NCBI RefSeq assembly: GCF_009604455.1 | Contig: NZ_WEGL01000001.1 | Span: forward strand, 1-64,000 | Source: Streptomyces sp. RB17 | GTDB lineage: Bacteria; Actinomycetota; Actinomycetes; Streptomycetales; Streptomycetaceae | Length of the DNA stretch: 64,000 bases | Reading direction: 5' to 3' | Shown here: piece by piece, positions 31,011 to 39,782 of the stretch | How the letters are laid out: each line of letters starts with the position of its first letter | Position numbering within the stretch: the first letter of the stretch is position 1 | Translations under genes and position numbers: made by a program | Notes under the pieces: model-generated | What the model saw: the letters and a program-made list of their open reading frames with translations, nothing else | Told to the model about the DNA's origin: nothing | Database searches by the model: none

Positions 31011-32675
31011 TTACCTCAGCACGCTCGACAACAGCTTCGCCGCCTTGCGGACCCGGGGACGGGCCACCTTCTGGACCACCGGTCGGATCACCCGCGCCGT
31101 CACTCCCACCGGGCGCCAGCGGAGCTGCAGCCGCCCGGGGTTGCGGCCCTCCGGCTCGATGGTGAGTTCGTGCGGGGTCGCGCCGGAGCGGTACTCGATG
31201 CGGGCGGTGAGGGTGGGGAAGGTCAGCGGGGCCAGCAGCAGGCCGGAGTTGGACAGGCCCTGCTGCTGGAGGCGGACCACGGGGTGGCGTACGCCCGAGA
31301 AGCCCTGGAGAGGGAGGGGGGCCTCGGTCAGGTCCAGGTGAACCCTGCCCTCGAAGACGCCGGGGCGGACCGGGTCCAGCCGGAACGGCACCGTCATCCG
31401 GCGGCTGCCGGGGGAGAGGACCAGGCCCGCTCGCTGCGGACCGACCGGCAGCCGCAGGCCCGGGTCGTACGTGCGGATCGCCAGGGTGAGCGAGCCACCG
31501 GCTCCGGGAGTCAGCTCCGTGATCTCGTGGCGGAACTGTGCGCTCGGGAACGGCCGCGTGTCCAACTCCAGGTCGGACACGTCCAGTTCGCGGCGCGAGC
31601 GGTCGGACGAGGGCGCGCTGTCGCCCCAGTACGGCACACCGGACGCGTCGGCCGTGACCTGCCGCGGCGCCGCCCCGTGCCCGAGACCGCGGGCCGCGAT
31701 CCGGACCTCCTCCAGACGGCCTTCCCGCAGCAGCTCCAGCACCACCCGCTCCGGGCGGGGCAGGCGGGCGTACGCGCCGGGCGACAGGGTGTCCAGGTAG
31801 GGGTTCATGATGTCCGCGAACGCGGTCAGCCACTCCTCGTCCCGGTAGGGCAGGTCGCCCGCGTACATCCGGAAGTCGTGCTTGAGGAACTTGTAGTCCT
31901 TGTCCTCGCGCAGCCCCGCGTGCCCGCTCGCCACCAGGAAGTCGTCGATCAGCCGCTGCACGTGGACGCGGTCGCGGACGTTGGTGACCTTGTGCCGCTG
32001 GTTCGAGATCGAGGCGGTCGCCGCCGCCGCGAACGGGTCGATGTACCAGACGTACACCGGGTCCGGAATGATCGTGAACGCCTTCGCCAGGCAGTACGCC
32101 TGCGCCGAGAACAGCTGGTCCTCGTAGTGGATGCCCTCCGGGAAGCGCAGCTCGTGCCGGTCCAGGAAGGAACGCGCGTACATCTTGCTCGTCGACAGGT
32201 GCTCGAACAGCAGCCGCGGGTCCGCCTCGATGCCCTCCACCGTGCGGCGCTCGGCGACCAGGTGCGGCATCCACGTCGTGCGCCGGCCGTTGTCCACCCG
32301 CACCCGGCGCACCGCGCCCATGGTGAAGTCCACCTCGCGCTCACGGTGCGCGGCGAGCAGCAACTCGACCGCGCGGGGTGGGAGTTCGTCGTCGCTGTCG
32401 AGGAACATCAGATACGGCGCCCGGGCGATCTCGACGGCCCGGTTGCGCGGGGCGCTGCAGCCGCCGCTGTTCTCCGGCAGGCGGAGATAGCGGATGCGGG
32501 AGTCCTCCGACTCCAGGCGGCGCGCCACCGTCGGCGTGTCGTCCGTCGAGTGGTCGTCGCTGATGATGATCTCGATGTTCGCGTGGGTCTGCGCGCGCAG
32601 CGAGGCGACCGCCCGGGGCAGGCGGGCGGCGTCGTTGTAGACGATGACCGTCACCGTCACGTCGGGGGTCGTCAT
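31011..32675 (-). CDS. GT2 glycosyltransferase with beta-rich C-terminal domain (teichoic-acid type)
   Basis: The protein has 554 residues. An N-terminal GT-A domain (about 5-230) has both nucleotide-sugar motifs intact: SDDHSTDD (about 40-47) and the metal-binding LMFLDSDDEL. It continues with the FPEGIHYEDQLFSAQAY acceptor segment. The C-terminal half (about 330-554) is beta-rich and resembles the carbohydrate-binding modules of TarS-like wall-teichoic-acid transferases. The ATG at 32675 overlaps the upstream fusion gene stop by four bases (ATGA), so the two are translationally coupled. The sugar and acceptor are not predictable. Confidence 0.88.
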   Translation of the reverse strand: MTTPDVTVTVIVYNDAARLPRAVASLRAQTHANIEIIISDDHSTDDTPTVARRLESEDSRIRYLRLPENSGGCSAPRNRAVEIARAPYLMFLDSDDELPPRAVELLLAAHREREVDFTMGAVRRVRVDNGRRTTWMPHLVAERRTVEGIEADPRLLFEHLSTSKMYARSFLDRHELRFPEGIHYEDQLFSAQAYCLAKAFTIIPDPVYVWYIDPFAAAATASISNQRHKVTNVRDRVHVQRLIDDFLVASGHAGLREDKDYKFLKHDFRMYAGDLPYRDEEWLTAFADIMNPYLDTLSPGAYARLPRPERVVLELLREGRLEEVRIAARGLGHGAAPRQVTADASGVPYWGDSAPSSDRSRRELDVSDLELDTRPFPSAQFRHEITELTPGAGGSLTLAIRTYDPGLRLPVGPQRAGLVLSPGSRRMTVPFRLDPVRPGVFEGRVHLDLTEAPLPLQGFSGVRHPVVRLQQQGLSNSGLLLAPLTFPTLTARIEYRSGATPHELTIEPEGRNPGRLQLRWRPVGVTARVIRPVVQKVARPRVRKAAKLLSSVLR

Positions 32676-34903
32676 GCCGTGGCCTCCTCGGGGGTCGGGG
32701 CGGGGGTGCGTTCCTCGAGCGGGATCACCGGTGGCAGTGACTCCTCCGGTTCGCCCAGGAACACCCGTCGTACGACCCGTTCGGCGGCGCGGCCGTCGTC
32801 GTACTCGCAGAACCGGCGCCGGAAGGCGGCCCGTGCCTTGGCCGCGCTCTCGTCGCGCCAGGCGCCGGAGGCGAAGATCTCCGTCAGCTCCTCCTGGGTG
32901 CGGGCGACCTGGCCGGGGTGGTCGGTCATGAGGTCGAAGTAGACGCCCCGGGTGGTCCGGTAGGTCTCCCAGTCGTCGGCGTAGACGACGATCGGGCGGT
33001 CGAGGTTGGCGTAGTCGAACATGATCGACGAGTAGTCCGTGACCAGCGCGTCGGCGGCCAGGCACAGCTCCTCGACGGGGTCGTAGGAGGAGACGTCGAC
33101 GATCCGGCCGGAGCGGCGCAGACCGGTCAGCGGTGAGGCGGCGCCGCCGTAGAAGTAGTGGGCGCGGACCAGGAGGACGGTGTCCTCGCCGAGGCGGTCG
33201 GCGAGGGCCGCGAGGTCCAGGCGGGGGGTGAAGCCGGCCTCGTAGTCGCGGTGGGTCGGGGCGTACAGGACGGCCGTCTTGCCGGGCGCGATGCCGAGGC
33301 GTTCACGCGCGGCACGTACCTCCTCGGCACCGCTTGTGTAAAAGACGTCGTTGCGCGGATAGCCGTGGTCGAGGGAGGTGTAGCGGGCCGGGTAGGCGCG
33401 CTCCCACATGCGGGTCGAGTGGCTGTTGGCGCTGACGCTGTAGTCCCACTTGTCGATGCGGGCCAGCAGGGCGTTGAAGTCCAGGCCCTTGGCGGCGGCC
33501 GGGTGTTCCTTCTGGTCCAGGCCCATGCGCTTGAGGGGGGTGCCGTGATGGGTCTGGAGGTGGATCGCGTCGGGGCGTTTGACCACCGCGTTGGGGAAGT
33601 TGACGTTGTTCGTCAGGTACCTGGCGGTGGCCAGCGTCTCCCAGTAGCGGCGGGTGCCGGGGACGACGAAGTCGGTGCCGGGCGGTAGCAGGGCCGCGTT
33701 CTCCTTCGACACCGTCCACACCTGGCGGATGTGCGGGGCGAGTTCGGCGAGCTTGGCGGCGATCGCGGCCGGGTTGCAGGCCACCCCGCGGTCCCAGTAG
33801 GCGGCGAACACGGCCAGGTCCGGGTCGACCGGGCGGGTCAGGGCGCGGTGGTACTGCTGGTCGCGGAGCTTGGCGCCGATCTGCTTCTTACGCGTCCGTA
33901 CGGCCTTCTTGGCGGCCCGGCGCGTGCGGTTGGCGGCCTGGAACGCGCGGTACTTGGTGTACGCGCCCTCCTCCAGCAGGGCGTGCCGTACGCCCTCCAC
34001 ACCGGCCGGGCGCTCATGCTGCTCGGGGCGCCAGCGGACCGCGGCGAGGGAGGCGCGGCGGAAGAACTCGCGGGCGACGGCGTCGGGCAGGTTCTCGCCG
34101 GCGAAGGTGCGCACGAGGTCGCGCATCATCAGGTCGTACAGCACCGTGCGGGCGGCGCGGCGGTCCTTGGCGAGGGCGAGCAGCGACTCGTAGCGCTCGA
34201 TCAGGTCGAAGCGGTCCTCGGGGGCGAGCGGCGGCAGGCTCTCGGGACGCAGTTCGCGCATCTCGTACGCCACCTGGTTCAGGCAGGCGACGCGGCCGGC
34301 GTGCAGCAGGGCGGCGTGGGCGGCCTGCGGTTCGTCCTCGGTGGTGAGGTGCTCCTCGTGCGCCCGCCAGAACTCGGCGCGCACGGCGCGGTTGCCGAGC
34401 AGCGGGGTGAGGCGCAGCAGGTCGGCGGACTCGTCCAGGGGCAGGCTGTCGCGGCCGACGGCGGCGAGGAGCCGGCCGTCGCGCGAGGGGGTGCCGGCGG
34501 TCTGCCAGGTGGTGGTGACGTGGTCGAAGACGAGTACGTCCACCAAGGCGCCGTCGGCGGTGTCCGTCCCGGTGCCGTCGCCGGCGTCCAGCTCGGCGGT
34601 CCGTTCGGCGATCAGCCGGGGGGCGCCGGCCGGCAGGCTGTCCTTGGCGTGGACGAAGTGCAGCCAGCGGCCGGTCGCGCGGGCGGCGCCGGCGGCCCGG
34701 GCCGCCGCGTCACCGGTGCCCTCCGGCAGCGGTACGACCACCGTCTCGGGGGCGTGGCCCGCGGCCGTCTCCCGCGCCCAGTCGCCGACCGCCGCGACGA
34801 TGACCTCGGCGGCGGGCAGCGGGCGGGCTTCCAGGGAGTCCAGCAACTCTGTCAGGTGCCCCTGTGCGTTCGGTCCGTAGACGATGACGCTGAGTTGGGG
34901 CAT
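32672..34903 (-). CDS. GT2-like / CDP-glycerol glycerophosphotransferase fusion protein (GT2 motifs lost)
   Basis: The protein has 743 residues. The ATG at 34903 was chosen because an AAGGAG site lies 9 bases upstream. The N-terminal part (about 1-230) follows the GT-A fold pattern (PQLSVIVYG) but has lost the donor motifs: VGDW stands where VDDxSxD is expected, and HFVHAKDSLPAG replaces the FLDSDD motif. The C-terminal half (about 370-730) is a TagF/TagB-type glycerophosphotransferase with HGTPLK (H453), APTHRDY, LVRAHYFYG and DYSSIMFDYANLDRP intact. It is likely to add glycerol-phosphate or a similar polyol-phosphate to a lipid-linked chain at the inner membrane face. It is cotranscribed with the next GT2 gene. 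Confidence 0.88.
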   Translation of the reverse strand: MPQLSVIVYGPNAQGHLTELLDSLEARPLPAAEVIVAAVGDWARETAAGHAPETVVVPLPEGTGDAAARAAGAARATGRWLHFVHAKDSLPAGAPRLIAERTAELDAGDGTGTDTADGALVDVLVFDHVTTTWQTAGTPSRDGRLLAAVGRDSLPLDESADLLRLTPLLGNRAVRAEFWRAHEEHLTTEDEPQAAHAALLHAGRVACLNQVAYEMRELRPESLPPLAPEDRFDLIERYESLLALAKDRRAARTVLYDLMMRDLVRTFAGENLPDAVAREFFRRASLAAVRWRPEQHERPAGVEGVRHALLEEGAYTKYRAFQAANRTRRAAKKAVRTRKKQIGAKLRDQQYHRALTRPVDPDLAVFAAYWDRGVACNPAAIAAKLAELAPHIRQVWTVSKENAALLPPGTDFVVPGTRRYWETLATARYLTNNVNFPNAVVKRPDAIHLQTHHGTPLKRMGLDQKEHPAAAKGLDFNALLARIDKWDYSVSANSHSTRMWERAYPARYTSLDHGYPRNDVFYTSGAEEVRAARERLGIAPGKTAVLYAPTHRDYEAGFTPRLDLAALADRLGEDTVLLVRAHYFYGGAASPLTGLRRSGRIVDVSSYDPVEELCLAADALVTDYSSIMFDYANLDRPIVVYADDWETYRTTRGVYFDLMTDHPGQVARTQEELTEIFASGAWRDESAAKARAAFRRRFCEYDDGRAAERVVRRVFLGEPEESLPPVIPLEERTPAPTPEEATA

Positions 34904-35104
34904 CGCAGTGGACTCCTTCGACTCGTCGGCTTCGGTCACCCTTCATAACATACTGTCACTAAGCGGATGAAAGGGATAACCGCGCGGGGAGTAAGAGACG
35001 GCCCGAAAAGGAAGAGGGCGTTCCGTGGTCTGCGGTTTCCCTCCCGGCAACTTTCGTGCCGCCTTCTTACTCCGATCACTCCTACTCCGATCGCTCCGGG
35101 CCGG
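34904..35104 (-). promoter_or_regulatory. promoter region of the fusion-GT operon, with a 15-bp tandem repeat
   Basis: This 201-base gap is AT-rich for the genome around 34940-34980 (CATAACATACTGTCACTAAG) and probably holds the promoter of the 34903-31011 operon. Near 35068-35097 a 15-base unit TACTCCGATC(A/G)CTCC is repeated twice in tandem, just after the tagH stop codon. I see no clear terminator hairpin. Confidence 0.5.
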
Positions 35105-35992
35105 TCAGGCCGCCTTCTTGGGGGCCGGCTTCTTCGCCGTCCTGTCGCTCTTGTCGCCGGTGAAGGCCTCGTACTCCTTCATGACGTCCTCGGTCGGCCC
35201 GTCCATGCGCAGCTCGCCGCGCTCCAGCCACAGGACCCGCTCGCAGGTGTCGCGGATCGACTTGTTGTTGTGGCTGACCAGGAAGACCGTGCCCGCCTTC
35301 TCGCGCAGCTCGCGGATCCGGTCCTCCGAGCGCATCTGGAACTTGCGGTCGCCGGTGGCCAGGGCCTCGTCGATCAGCAGGACGTCGTGGTCCTTGGCGG
35401 CGGCGATGGAGAACCGCAGCCGGGCCGCCATGCCGGAGGAGTACGTGCGCATCGGCAGGGTGATGAAGTCGCCCTTCTCGTTGATCCCGGAGAAGTCGAC
35501 GATGTCCTCGTAGCGCTCCCTGACCTGCTCCCGGGACATGCCCATGGCGAGACCGCCGAGATAGACGTTGCGTTCACCCGTCAGGTCGTTCATCAGCGCC
35601 GCGTTGACGCCGAGCAGGGAGGGCTGGCCGTGGGTGTAGATGTGTCCGTTCTCCACCGGCAGCAGTCCGGCGACGGCCTTCAGCAGCGTCGACTTGCCGG
35701 AGCCGTTGGTGCCGATGAGCCCGATCGCCTCGCCCTTGTAGGCGACGAACGACACCTTCTTCACCGCGTGCACCCGGCGCACGCCGGCCGCCTGCTCGGC
35801 CTGCTTGCGGCGCAGCATGCGGTTGAGGGCGGCGGTGGCGGTGCCACGGCCGGCGCCGGTGCCGTTGACCCGGTACACGATGTCGACGTCGTCGCAGACG
35901 ACGGTGGGGATGTCGCTGGTGCGGGTGGTGCCGGTGGTGTCGGTGGGGAGGTTGTCGAAGGGGGCGTTGTCGATGGGGGTCTGCTCAGCCAC
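35105..35992 (-). CDS. tagH: ABC transporter ATP-binding protein, TagH type
   Basis: The protein has 295 residues. Walker A is GTNGSGKST, the signature is YSSGMAARL (in place of LSGGQ) and Walker B is LLIDEALATGD. These are typical of teichoic-acid and O-antigen exporters. The C-terminus is a lysine/alanine-rich tail (KKPAPKKAA). The GTG start at 35992 lies within the end of the upstream permease gene (8-base overlap), with a GAGGAG site further upstream, so ATPase and permease are coupled. It powers export of lipid-linked wall polymer across the membrane. Confidence 0.92.
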   Translation of the reverse strand: MAEQTPIDNAPFDNLPTDTTGTTRTSDIPTVVCDDVDIVYRVNGTGAGRGTATAALNRMLRRKQAEQAAGVRRVHAVKKVSFVAYKGEAIGLIGTNGSGKSTLLKAVAGLLPVENGHIYTHGQPSLLGVNAALMNDLTGERNVYLGGLAMGMSREQVRERYEDIVDFSGINEKGDFITLPMRTYSSGMAARLRFSIAAAKDHDVLLIDEALATGDRKFQMRSEDRIRELREKAGTVFLVSHNNKSIRDTCERVLWLERGELRMDGPTEDVMKEYEAFTGDKSDRTAKKPAPKKAA

Positions 35993-36899
35993 GGCCGTAC
36001 GTCTCCTCAGCCTTCCAGAAGTAGATGAAGCCGCCGATGCCGGCGAGCAGGGCCCAGCCCGTGGCCGCCGCCCAGACGTGCGGGGGCAGCTGCTTGCCGT
36101 GGAAGCTGTGGATCAGCGCGTACCGCATGAGGTCGATGTAGACCGCGGCCGGGTTGGTCTCCAGCATCACCGTGACGATGTGCGGCAGGTGGTCCTTCTT
36201 GGTGAGCTTGCTGATGCTCCACATCACGCCGGACACGTACATCCAGGTGCGCAGGATGAACGGCATCAGCTGGGCGATGTCCGGGGTCTTGGCGCCCCAA
36301 CGGGCCATGATCATCGACACGCCCGCGTTGAACAGGGACTGCAGGATCAGCGCGGGGATGGCGACCAGCCAGCGGGGGGTGATCGGGAGTCCGAAGGACA
36401 GGATGATCACGACCAGCGCGGTCATCGAGAACAGCAGCTGCTGGAGCTGCTGGAGGCAGAACGAGATCGGCAGCGAGGCGCGCGGGAAGTGCAGGGCGCG
36501 GACCAGGCCGAGGTTGCCGGAGATCGCGCGCGTGCCCGCCATGATCGAGCTCTGTGTGAACGTCCAGATGAACACACCCGTGACCAGGAACGGGATGTAG
36601 TCCGGCACCCCGTGGCTGGTGCCCAGCAGCACACCGAAGATGAAGTAGTAGACCGCGGCGTTCAGCAGGGGGTTCATGACCTGCCAGACCTGGCCCAGCT
36701 TCGCCTGGCTGTACTGCGCGGTGAGCTTGGCTGTGGCGAAGGCGGTGATGAAGTGGCGCCGGGCCCACAGCTGGCGGACGTACTCCGGCAGGGAGGGGCG
36801 GGCGCCGCTCACCGACAGGCCGTACCGGGCGGCCAGCGCCGCGAGGTCGTCGTCGGCCGGGGCCTGGGTGGGGGGCGGTGTGTCGAGGACCTGGCTCAC
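35985..36899 (-). CDS. tagG: ABC transporter permease, TagG type
   Basis: The protein has 304 residues from the GTG at 36899, where similarity begins (SQVLDTPPP). A longer frame from a GTG at 37007 would add 36 basic/proline-rich residues. The ABC-2 type fold has six hydrophobic helices: the first cytosolic part has QYSQAKLGQVWQVMNPLLNA, then come helices near YYFIFGVLLG and FLVTGVFIWTF. The FWKAEETYGRG end is typical. With TagH it forms the exporter for a wall glycopolymer. It is divergent from a tetR gene across four CGTCGNAACG repeats. Confidence 0.9.
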   Translation of the reverse strand: MSQVLDTPPPTQAPADDDLAALAARYGLSVSGARPSLPEYVRQLWARRHFITAFATAKLTAQYSQAKLGQVWQVMNPLLNAAVYYFIFGVLLGTSHGVPDYIPFLVTGVFIWTFTQSSIMAGTRAISGNLGLVRALHFPRASLPISFCLQQLQQLLFSMTALVVIILSFGLPITPRWLVAIPALILQSLFNAGVSMIMARWGAKTPDIAQLMPFILRTWMYVSGVMWSISKLTKKDHLPHIVTVMLETNPAAVYIDLMRYALIHSFHGKQLPPHVWAAATGWALLAGIGGFIYFWKAEETYGRG

Positions 36900-37016
36900 A
36901 TCCGCTGCTTTCGCTCGGGGGGAGGGGGTGGCGCGTCCGGCTGGGGGCCGGGGCGCGTCGGGGCCCGCCGGTCCGACGTGCGTTCGTTTCCTTACGCTTC
37001 TCTTCACGTTCTCTTA

Positions 37017-37093
37017 CGTCGGAACGGGACCGTATCGTCGCAACGCGAGCGTAGAACCAATCGACGTCGGAACGCAACCGTTTCGTCGTAACG
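37017..37093 (+). promoter_or_regulatory. tandem operator-like repeats between tagG and tetR
   Basis: A 29-base unit occurs twice (37017-37045 and 37065-37093) with 25 of 29 identities. Each unit has two copies of CGTCGNAACG, so that decamer appears four times, at 37017, 37036, 37065 and 37084. Inside each unit lies a TetR-style dyad: GGAACG-4N-CGTATC and GGAACG-4N-CGTTTC. The second unit ends 17 bases before the tetR start. I infer that it is the binding site of the adjacent TetR protein, controlling tetR and tagGH. Confidence 0.7.
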
Positions 37094-37109
37094 GCCTATG
37101 CTGTGGGTC

Positions 37110-37736
37110 ATGACGACGAACGCCGACGAGCCGCCGACGCGTACGCGCCGCCGGACCCCCGCCGGGGCCGCGGTCCTCCGGGAGGATGTGACAGAGGCCA
37201 TCCGGGCGGCGGTCTTCGAGGAACTCGCGTCCGTCGGATACGCGCGGATGTCCATCGAGGGCATCGCGCGGCGGGCGGGCGTCGGCAAGACCGCGGTGTA
37301 CCGGCGGTGGCGGTCCAAGCTGCACCTGGTCCTGGACGTCGTGTCGGCGATGGCGGTCCTGGGCCTCCCGGTACCCGACACGGGCTCCCTCGAGGGCGAC
37401 CTCCGCCTCCTCTACGAGGTGACGTCCCGCGCCCTGCGCCACCCGGTCGCCTCGCAGATCATCCCCGACCTCCAGGCGGAGGCGGCCCGCAATCCCGACA
37501 TCGCCGACGCGTTCCAGAAGGCGCTGCGGGACGGCCAGGAGGGCGTGGCCAGCAAGATCGTGGCGGCGGCGGAGGAGCGGGGGGAGGTGCGGGCGGGTGT
37601 CGATCCCGACCTCGCGCTCGACCTGATCTCCGGGCCGCTGTACTGGCGCGCGGTGGTCATCCGCTCACCGAAACTGCCGAAGGGCTACCTGGAGAATCTG
37701 GCGCGGGCGACGGCGGGGGCGCTCAAGGCGTTGTGA
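37110..37736 (+). CDS. TetR/AcrR-family transcriptional regulator
   Basis: The protein has 208 residues from the ATG at 37110; an ATG at 37098 is an alternative. The N-terminal HTH is clear: MSIEGIARRAGVGKTAVYRRW (about residues 45-65). The C-terminal ligand domain (about 85-205) is of the TetR_C_11 kind with PDLQAEAARNPD and LYWRAVV blocks. The gene is divergent from tagGH, and its operator-like repeats lie in the shared promoter region. Repression of itself and of the exporter is therefore the simplest reading. Its 3' end overlaps the convergent ADP-ribosylglycohydrolase gene by 14 bases. Confidence 0.9.
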   Translation: MTTNADEPPTRTRRRTPAGAAVLREDVTEAIRAAVFEELASVGYARMSIEGIARRAGVGKTAVYRRWRSKLHLVLDVVSAMAVLGLPVPDTGSLEGDLRLLYEVTSRALRHPVASQIIPDLQAEAARNPDIADAFQKALRDGQEGVASKIVAAAEERGEVRAGVDPDLALDLISGPLYWRAVVIRSPKLPKGYLENLARATAGALKAL

Positions 37737-38706
37737 GGGTGTCCGGTCCCGAGGCCGGCCGCTCGGCGGGCACGACCAGCCGCTCAGCCAGTTCGGCCAG
37801 ATCCTGAGAGCGCAGTACCCGGCCGTCGAACCCCGGTAGCGGCACGTGCAGGGGCTCGGTCCAGCGTGCCGGTATGGATCCGGCGCCGTACACCGCCCCC
37901 GCGAGCGCCCCCGTGACCGCCGCGACCGTGTCCGCGTCTCCGCCGAGGTCGATGGCCGCCCGGACCGCTTCCTCGTACGACGTCGTGGTCCGCAGTGCCC
38001 ACACCGCCGAGCCCAGGCAGGGCCACACCGCGCCGTTGAACTCGGTTGCCTGGTCGGGGTGCCAGTCGGGGGAGAGGACCACCGAGTATCGCTGCCGGTG
38101 GTCGGGGCGCAGGGCGGTGAGGATTGCCGGTACGGCTGTGAGCGGGTCCCGGCCCGCCAGGGCCACCTCGATCAGCGCGTGCAGTGCCGCCGTGCCCTCC
38201 CAGGCCGCGGCGTCGCCGTGGGTGAGCGCCGAGAGGCGGCGGGCGGCGTAAATCGTGGGCTCGCGGCCGTCGCGGGCGAAGTACACCGCCGAAGGAGCCG
38301 CTCGCATCAGTGCGCCGTTACCTGCTGCGCGCAGGTTGACCTGGAAGTGCAGGGCGGCGGCCGTGTCCCAGGGGTCGCCGCTGGTCAGGACCGCCTCCGT
38401 CTGGAGGCCGATGTCCTTGGGGTCGGCTGCCGCCCAGCGCCGGAAGCGACGGAAGACGTCCGGCAGGTCCAGGCCGCCGTGGTCCAGCAGGGACTCGGCG
38501 GTCAGGACGGCCATCTGGGTGTCGTCCGTCGCCTCGCCCGGCTCCCAGCCGCCGCCTCCGCACATCTCGCCGCCGTGTCCGGGACGGGGGAAGCGGGCGG
38601 AGAAGGCGCCCTCGGGGCCGAACTCGAAGGGCGCTCCGAGCGCGTCACCGACGGCCGAGCCGAGCACGGCGCCGACCGCGCGTGGGAGAACTCCGGGAAC
38701 GGTCAC
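37723..38706 (-). CDS. ADP-ribosylglycohydrolase family protein
   Basis: The protein has 327 residues with a GTG start at 38706. The metal- and ADP-ribose-binding motifs are intact: GDALGAPFEF near the N-terminus, EATDDTQMAVL (about 58-68), NGALMRAAP and the C-terminal DLGGDADTVAAVTGALAGA. These enzymes remove ADP-ribose from proteins or nucleic acids, or hydrolyse ADP-ribosyl metabolites, in the cytosol. The gene starts 9 bases after galE, suggesting cotranscription, though a functional link is not obvious. Confidence 0.92.
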   Translation of the reverse strand: MTVPGVLPRAVGAVLGSAVGDALGAPFEFGPEGAFSARFPRPGHGGEMCGGGGWEPGEATDDTQMAVLTAESLLDHGGLDLPDVFRRFRRWAAADPKDIGLQTEAVLTSGDPWDTAAALHFQVNLRAAGNGALMRAAPSAVYFARDGREPTIYAARRLSALTHGDAAAWEGTAALHALIEVALAGRDPLTAVPAILTALRPDHRQRYSVVLSPDWHPDQATEFNGAVWPCLGSAVWALRTTTSYEEAVRAAIDLGGDADTVAAVTGALAGAVYGAGSIPARWTEPLHVPLPGFDGRVLRSQDLAELAERLVVPAERPASGPDTLTTP

Positions 38707-38715
38707 GGGCGGAGC

Positions 38716-39696
38716 CTACGACCGCGCCGCCTCCGGGTGGTGGTGCACCCAGCCCTCCCAGGCCGAGGCGATCATGTCCTGGACGTCGTACTTGGCCTGC
38801 CAGCCCAGTTCCGTGGCGATGCGGGCGGCCGAGGCGACGACGCGTGCCGGGTCGCCGGGGCGGCGCGGGGTGACGGTCGGCGGGCGGTTGTAGCCGGTGA
38901 CCGCGTTGATGCGGTCGATCATCTCGCGGACCGACACGCCCTCGCCGCGGCCGATGTTGAGGGTGGTGTCGGTGCCGGGGGAGGAGGCCAGGGCGCGGGC
39001 GACGGTGACATGGGCCTCGGCCAGGTCGGCCACGTGGATGTAGTCGCGCACGCACGTGCCGTCGGGCGTCGGGTAGTCGTCGCCGAAGATGCGCGGCGGC
39101 GCGCCCTCGGTGAGCTTCTCGAAGACCATGGGGATGAGGTTGAAGACGCCGGTGTCGGCGAGTTCGGGGGCGGCCGCGCCCGCCACGTTGAAGTAGCGCA
39201 GGGACGCCGTGGACATGCCGGTCGCCCTGCCCGTCGCGCGGACCAGCCACTCGCCCGCAAGCTTCGTCTCGCCGTACGGGGACATCGGCAGGCACGGGGT
39301 CTCCTCCGTGACCAGGGCGACGTCCGGCATGCCGTAGACGGCCGCCGAGGAGGAGAAGACGAAGGAGGGGATCTCCGCCCGCGTCACCGCGTCCAGGAGG
39401 GTGCGCAGGCCCTCGACGTTCTCCCGGTAGTAGTGCAGCGGGCGGTCCACCGACTCGCCCACCTGCTTCTTCGCCGCCAGGTGCACGACCCCGCTGATCT
39501 CGTGCTCGGCGAGCGTGCGGGCCACCAGCTCCGCGTCCAGGACCGAGCCGCGTACCAGCGGGACCTCCGCCGGTACGCGCGCGGCGACGCCCGTGGTCAG
39601 GTCGTCGTAGACGACCGTGCGCTCGCCCGCCTCGGTCATCGCCCGTACGACGTGTGCCCCGATGTATCCGGCACCGCCGGTGATCAGCCAGGTCAT
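38716..39696 (-). CDS. galE: UDP-glucose 4-epimerase
   Basis: The protein has 326 residues, starting at the ATG at 39696 after a GAGGAG site. The NAD-binding Rossmann motif is TGGAGYIG (about 6-13). The catalytic serine region is FSSSAAVYG and the YxxxK pair lies in PYGETKLAGEW, followed by RYFNVAGA and the PTPDGTCVRDYIHV block specific to GalE. It interconverts UDP-glucose and UDP-galactose (or the GlcNAc/GalNAc forms). Position between a GT2 gene and an ADP-ribosylglycohydrolase, inside a glycopolymer region, suggests that it supplies UDP-galactose for the polymer. Confidence 0.94.
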   Translation of the reverse strand: MTWLITGGAGYIGAHVVRAMTEAGERTVVYDDLTTGVAARVPAEVPLVRGSVLDAELVARTLAEHEISGVVHLAAKKQVGESVDRPLHYYRENVEGLRTLLDAVTRAEIPSFVFSSSAAVYGMPDVALVTEETPCLPMSPYGETKLAGEWLVRATGRATGMSTASLRYFNVAGAAAPELADTGVFNLIPMVFEKLTEGAPPRIFGDDYPTPDGTCVRDYIHVADLAEAHVTVARALASSPGTDTTLNIGRGEGVSVREMIDRINAVTGYNRPPTVTPRRPGDPARVVASAARIATELGWQAKYDVQDMIASAWEGWVHHHPEAARS

Positions 39697-39740
39697 TGCG
39701 GCCGTCTCCTCGTCAGTTGGCCCGTTCAGCCGCTCGGTGG

Positions 39741-39782
39741 AGCAGCGGGCGTCTTTCAGTGAAGCAGTGGGCGTCTCAGTGA
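39741..39782 (-). repeat. tandem duplication at the 3' end of the GT2 gene
   Basis: Two near-identical units of 22 and 20 bases (39741-39762 and 39763-39782) follow each other. On the minus strand each contains CTGCTTCACTGA. The copy at the gene end provides the last codons and the TGA stop; the other copy lies directly downstream. Confidence 0.55.
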
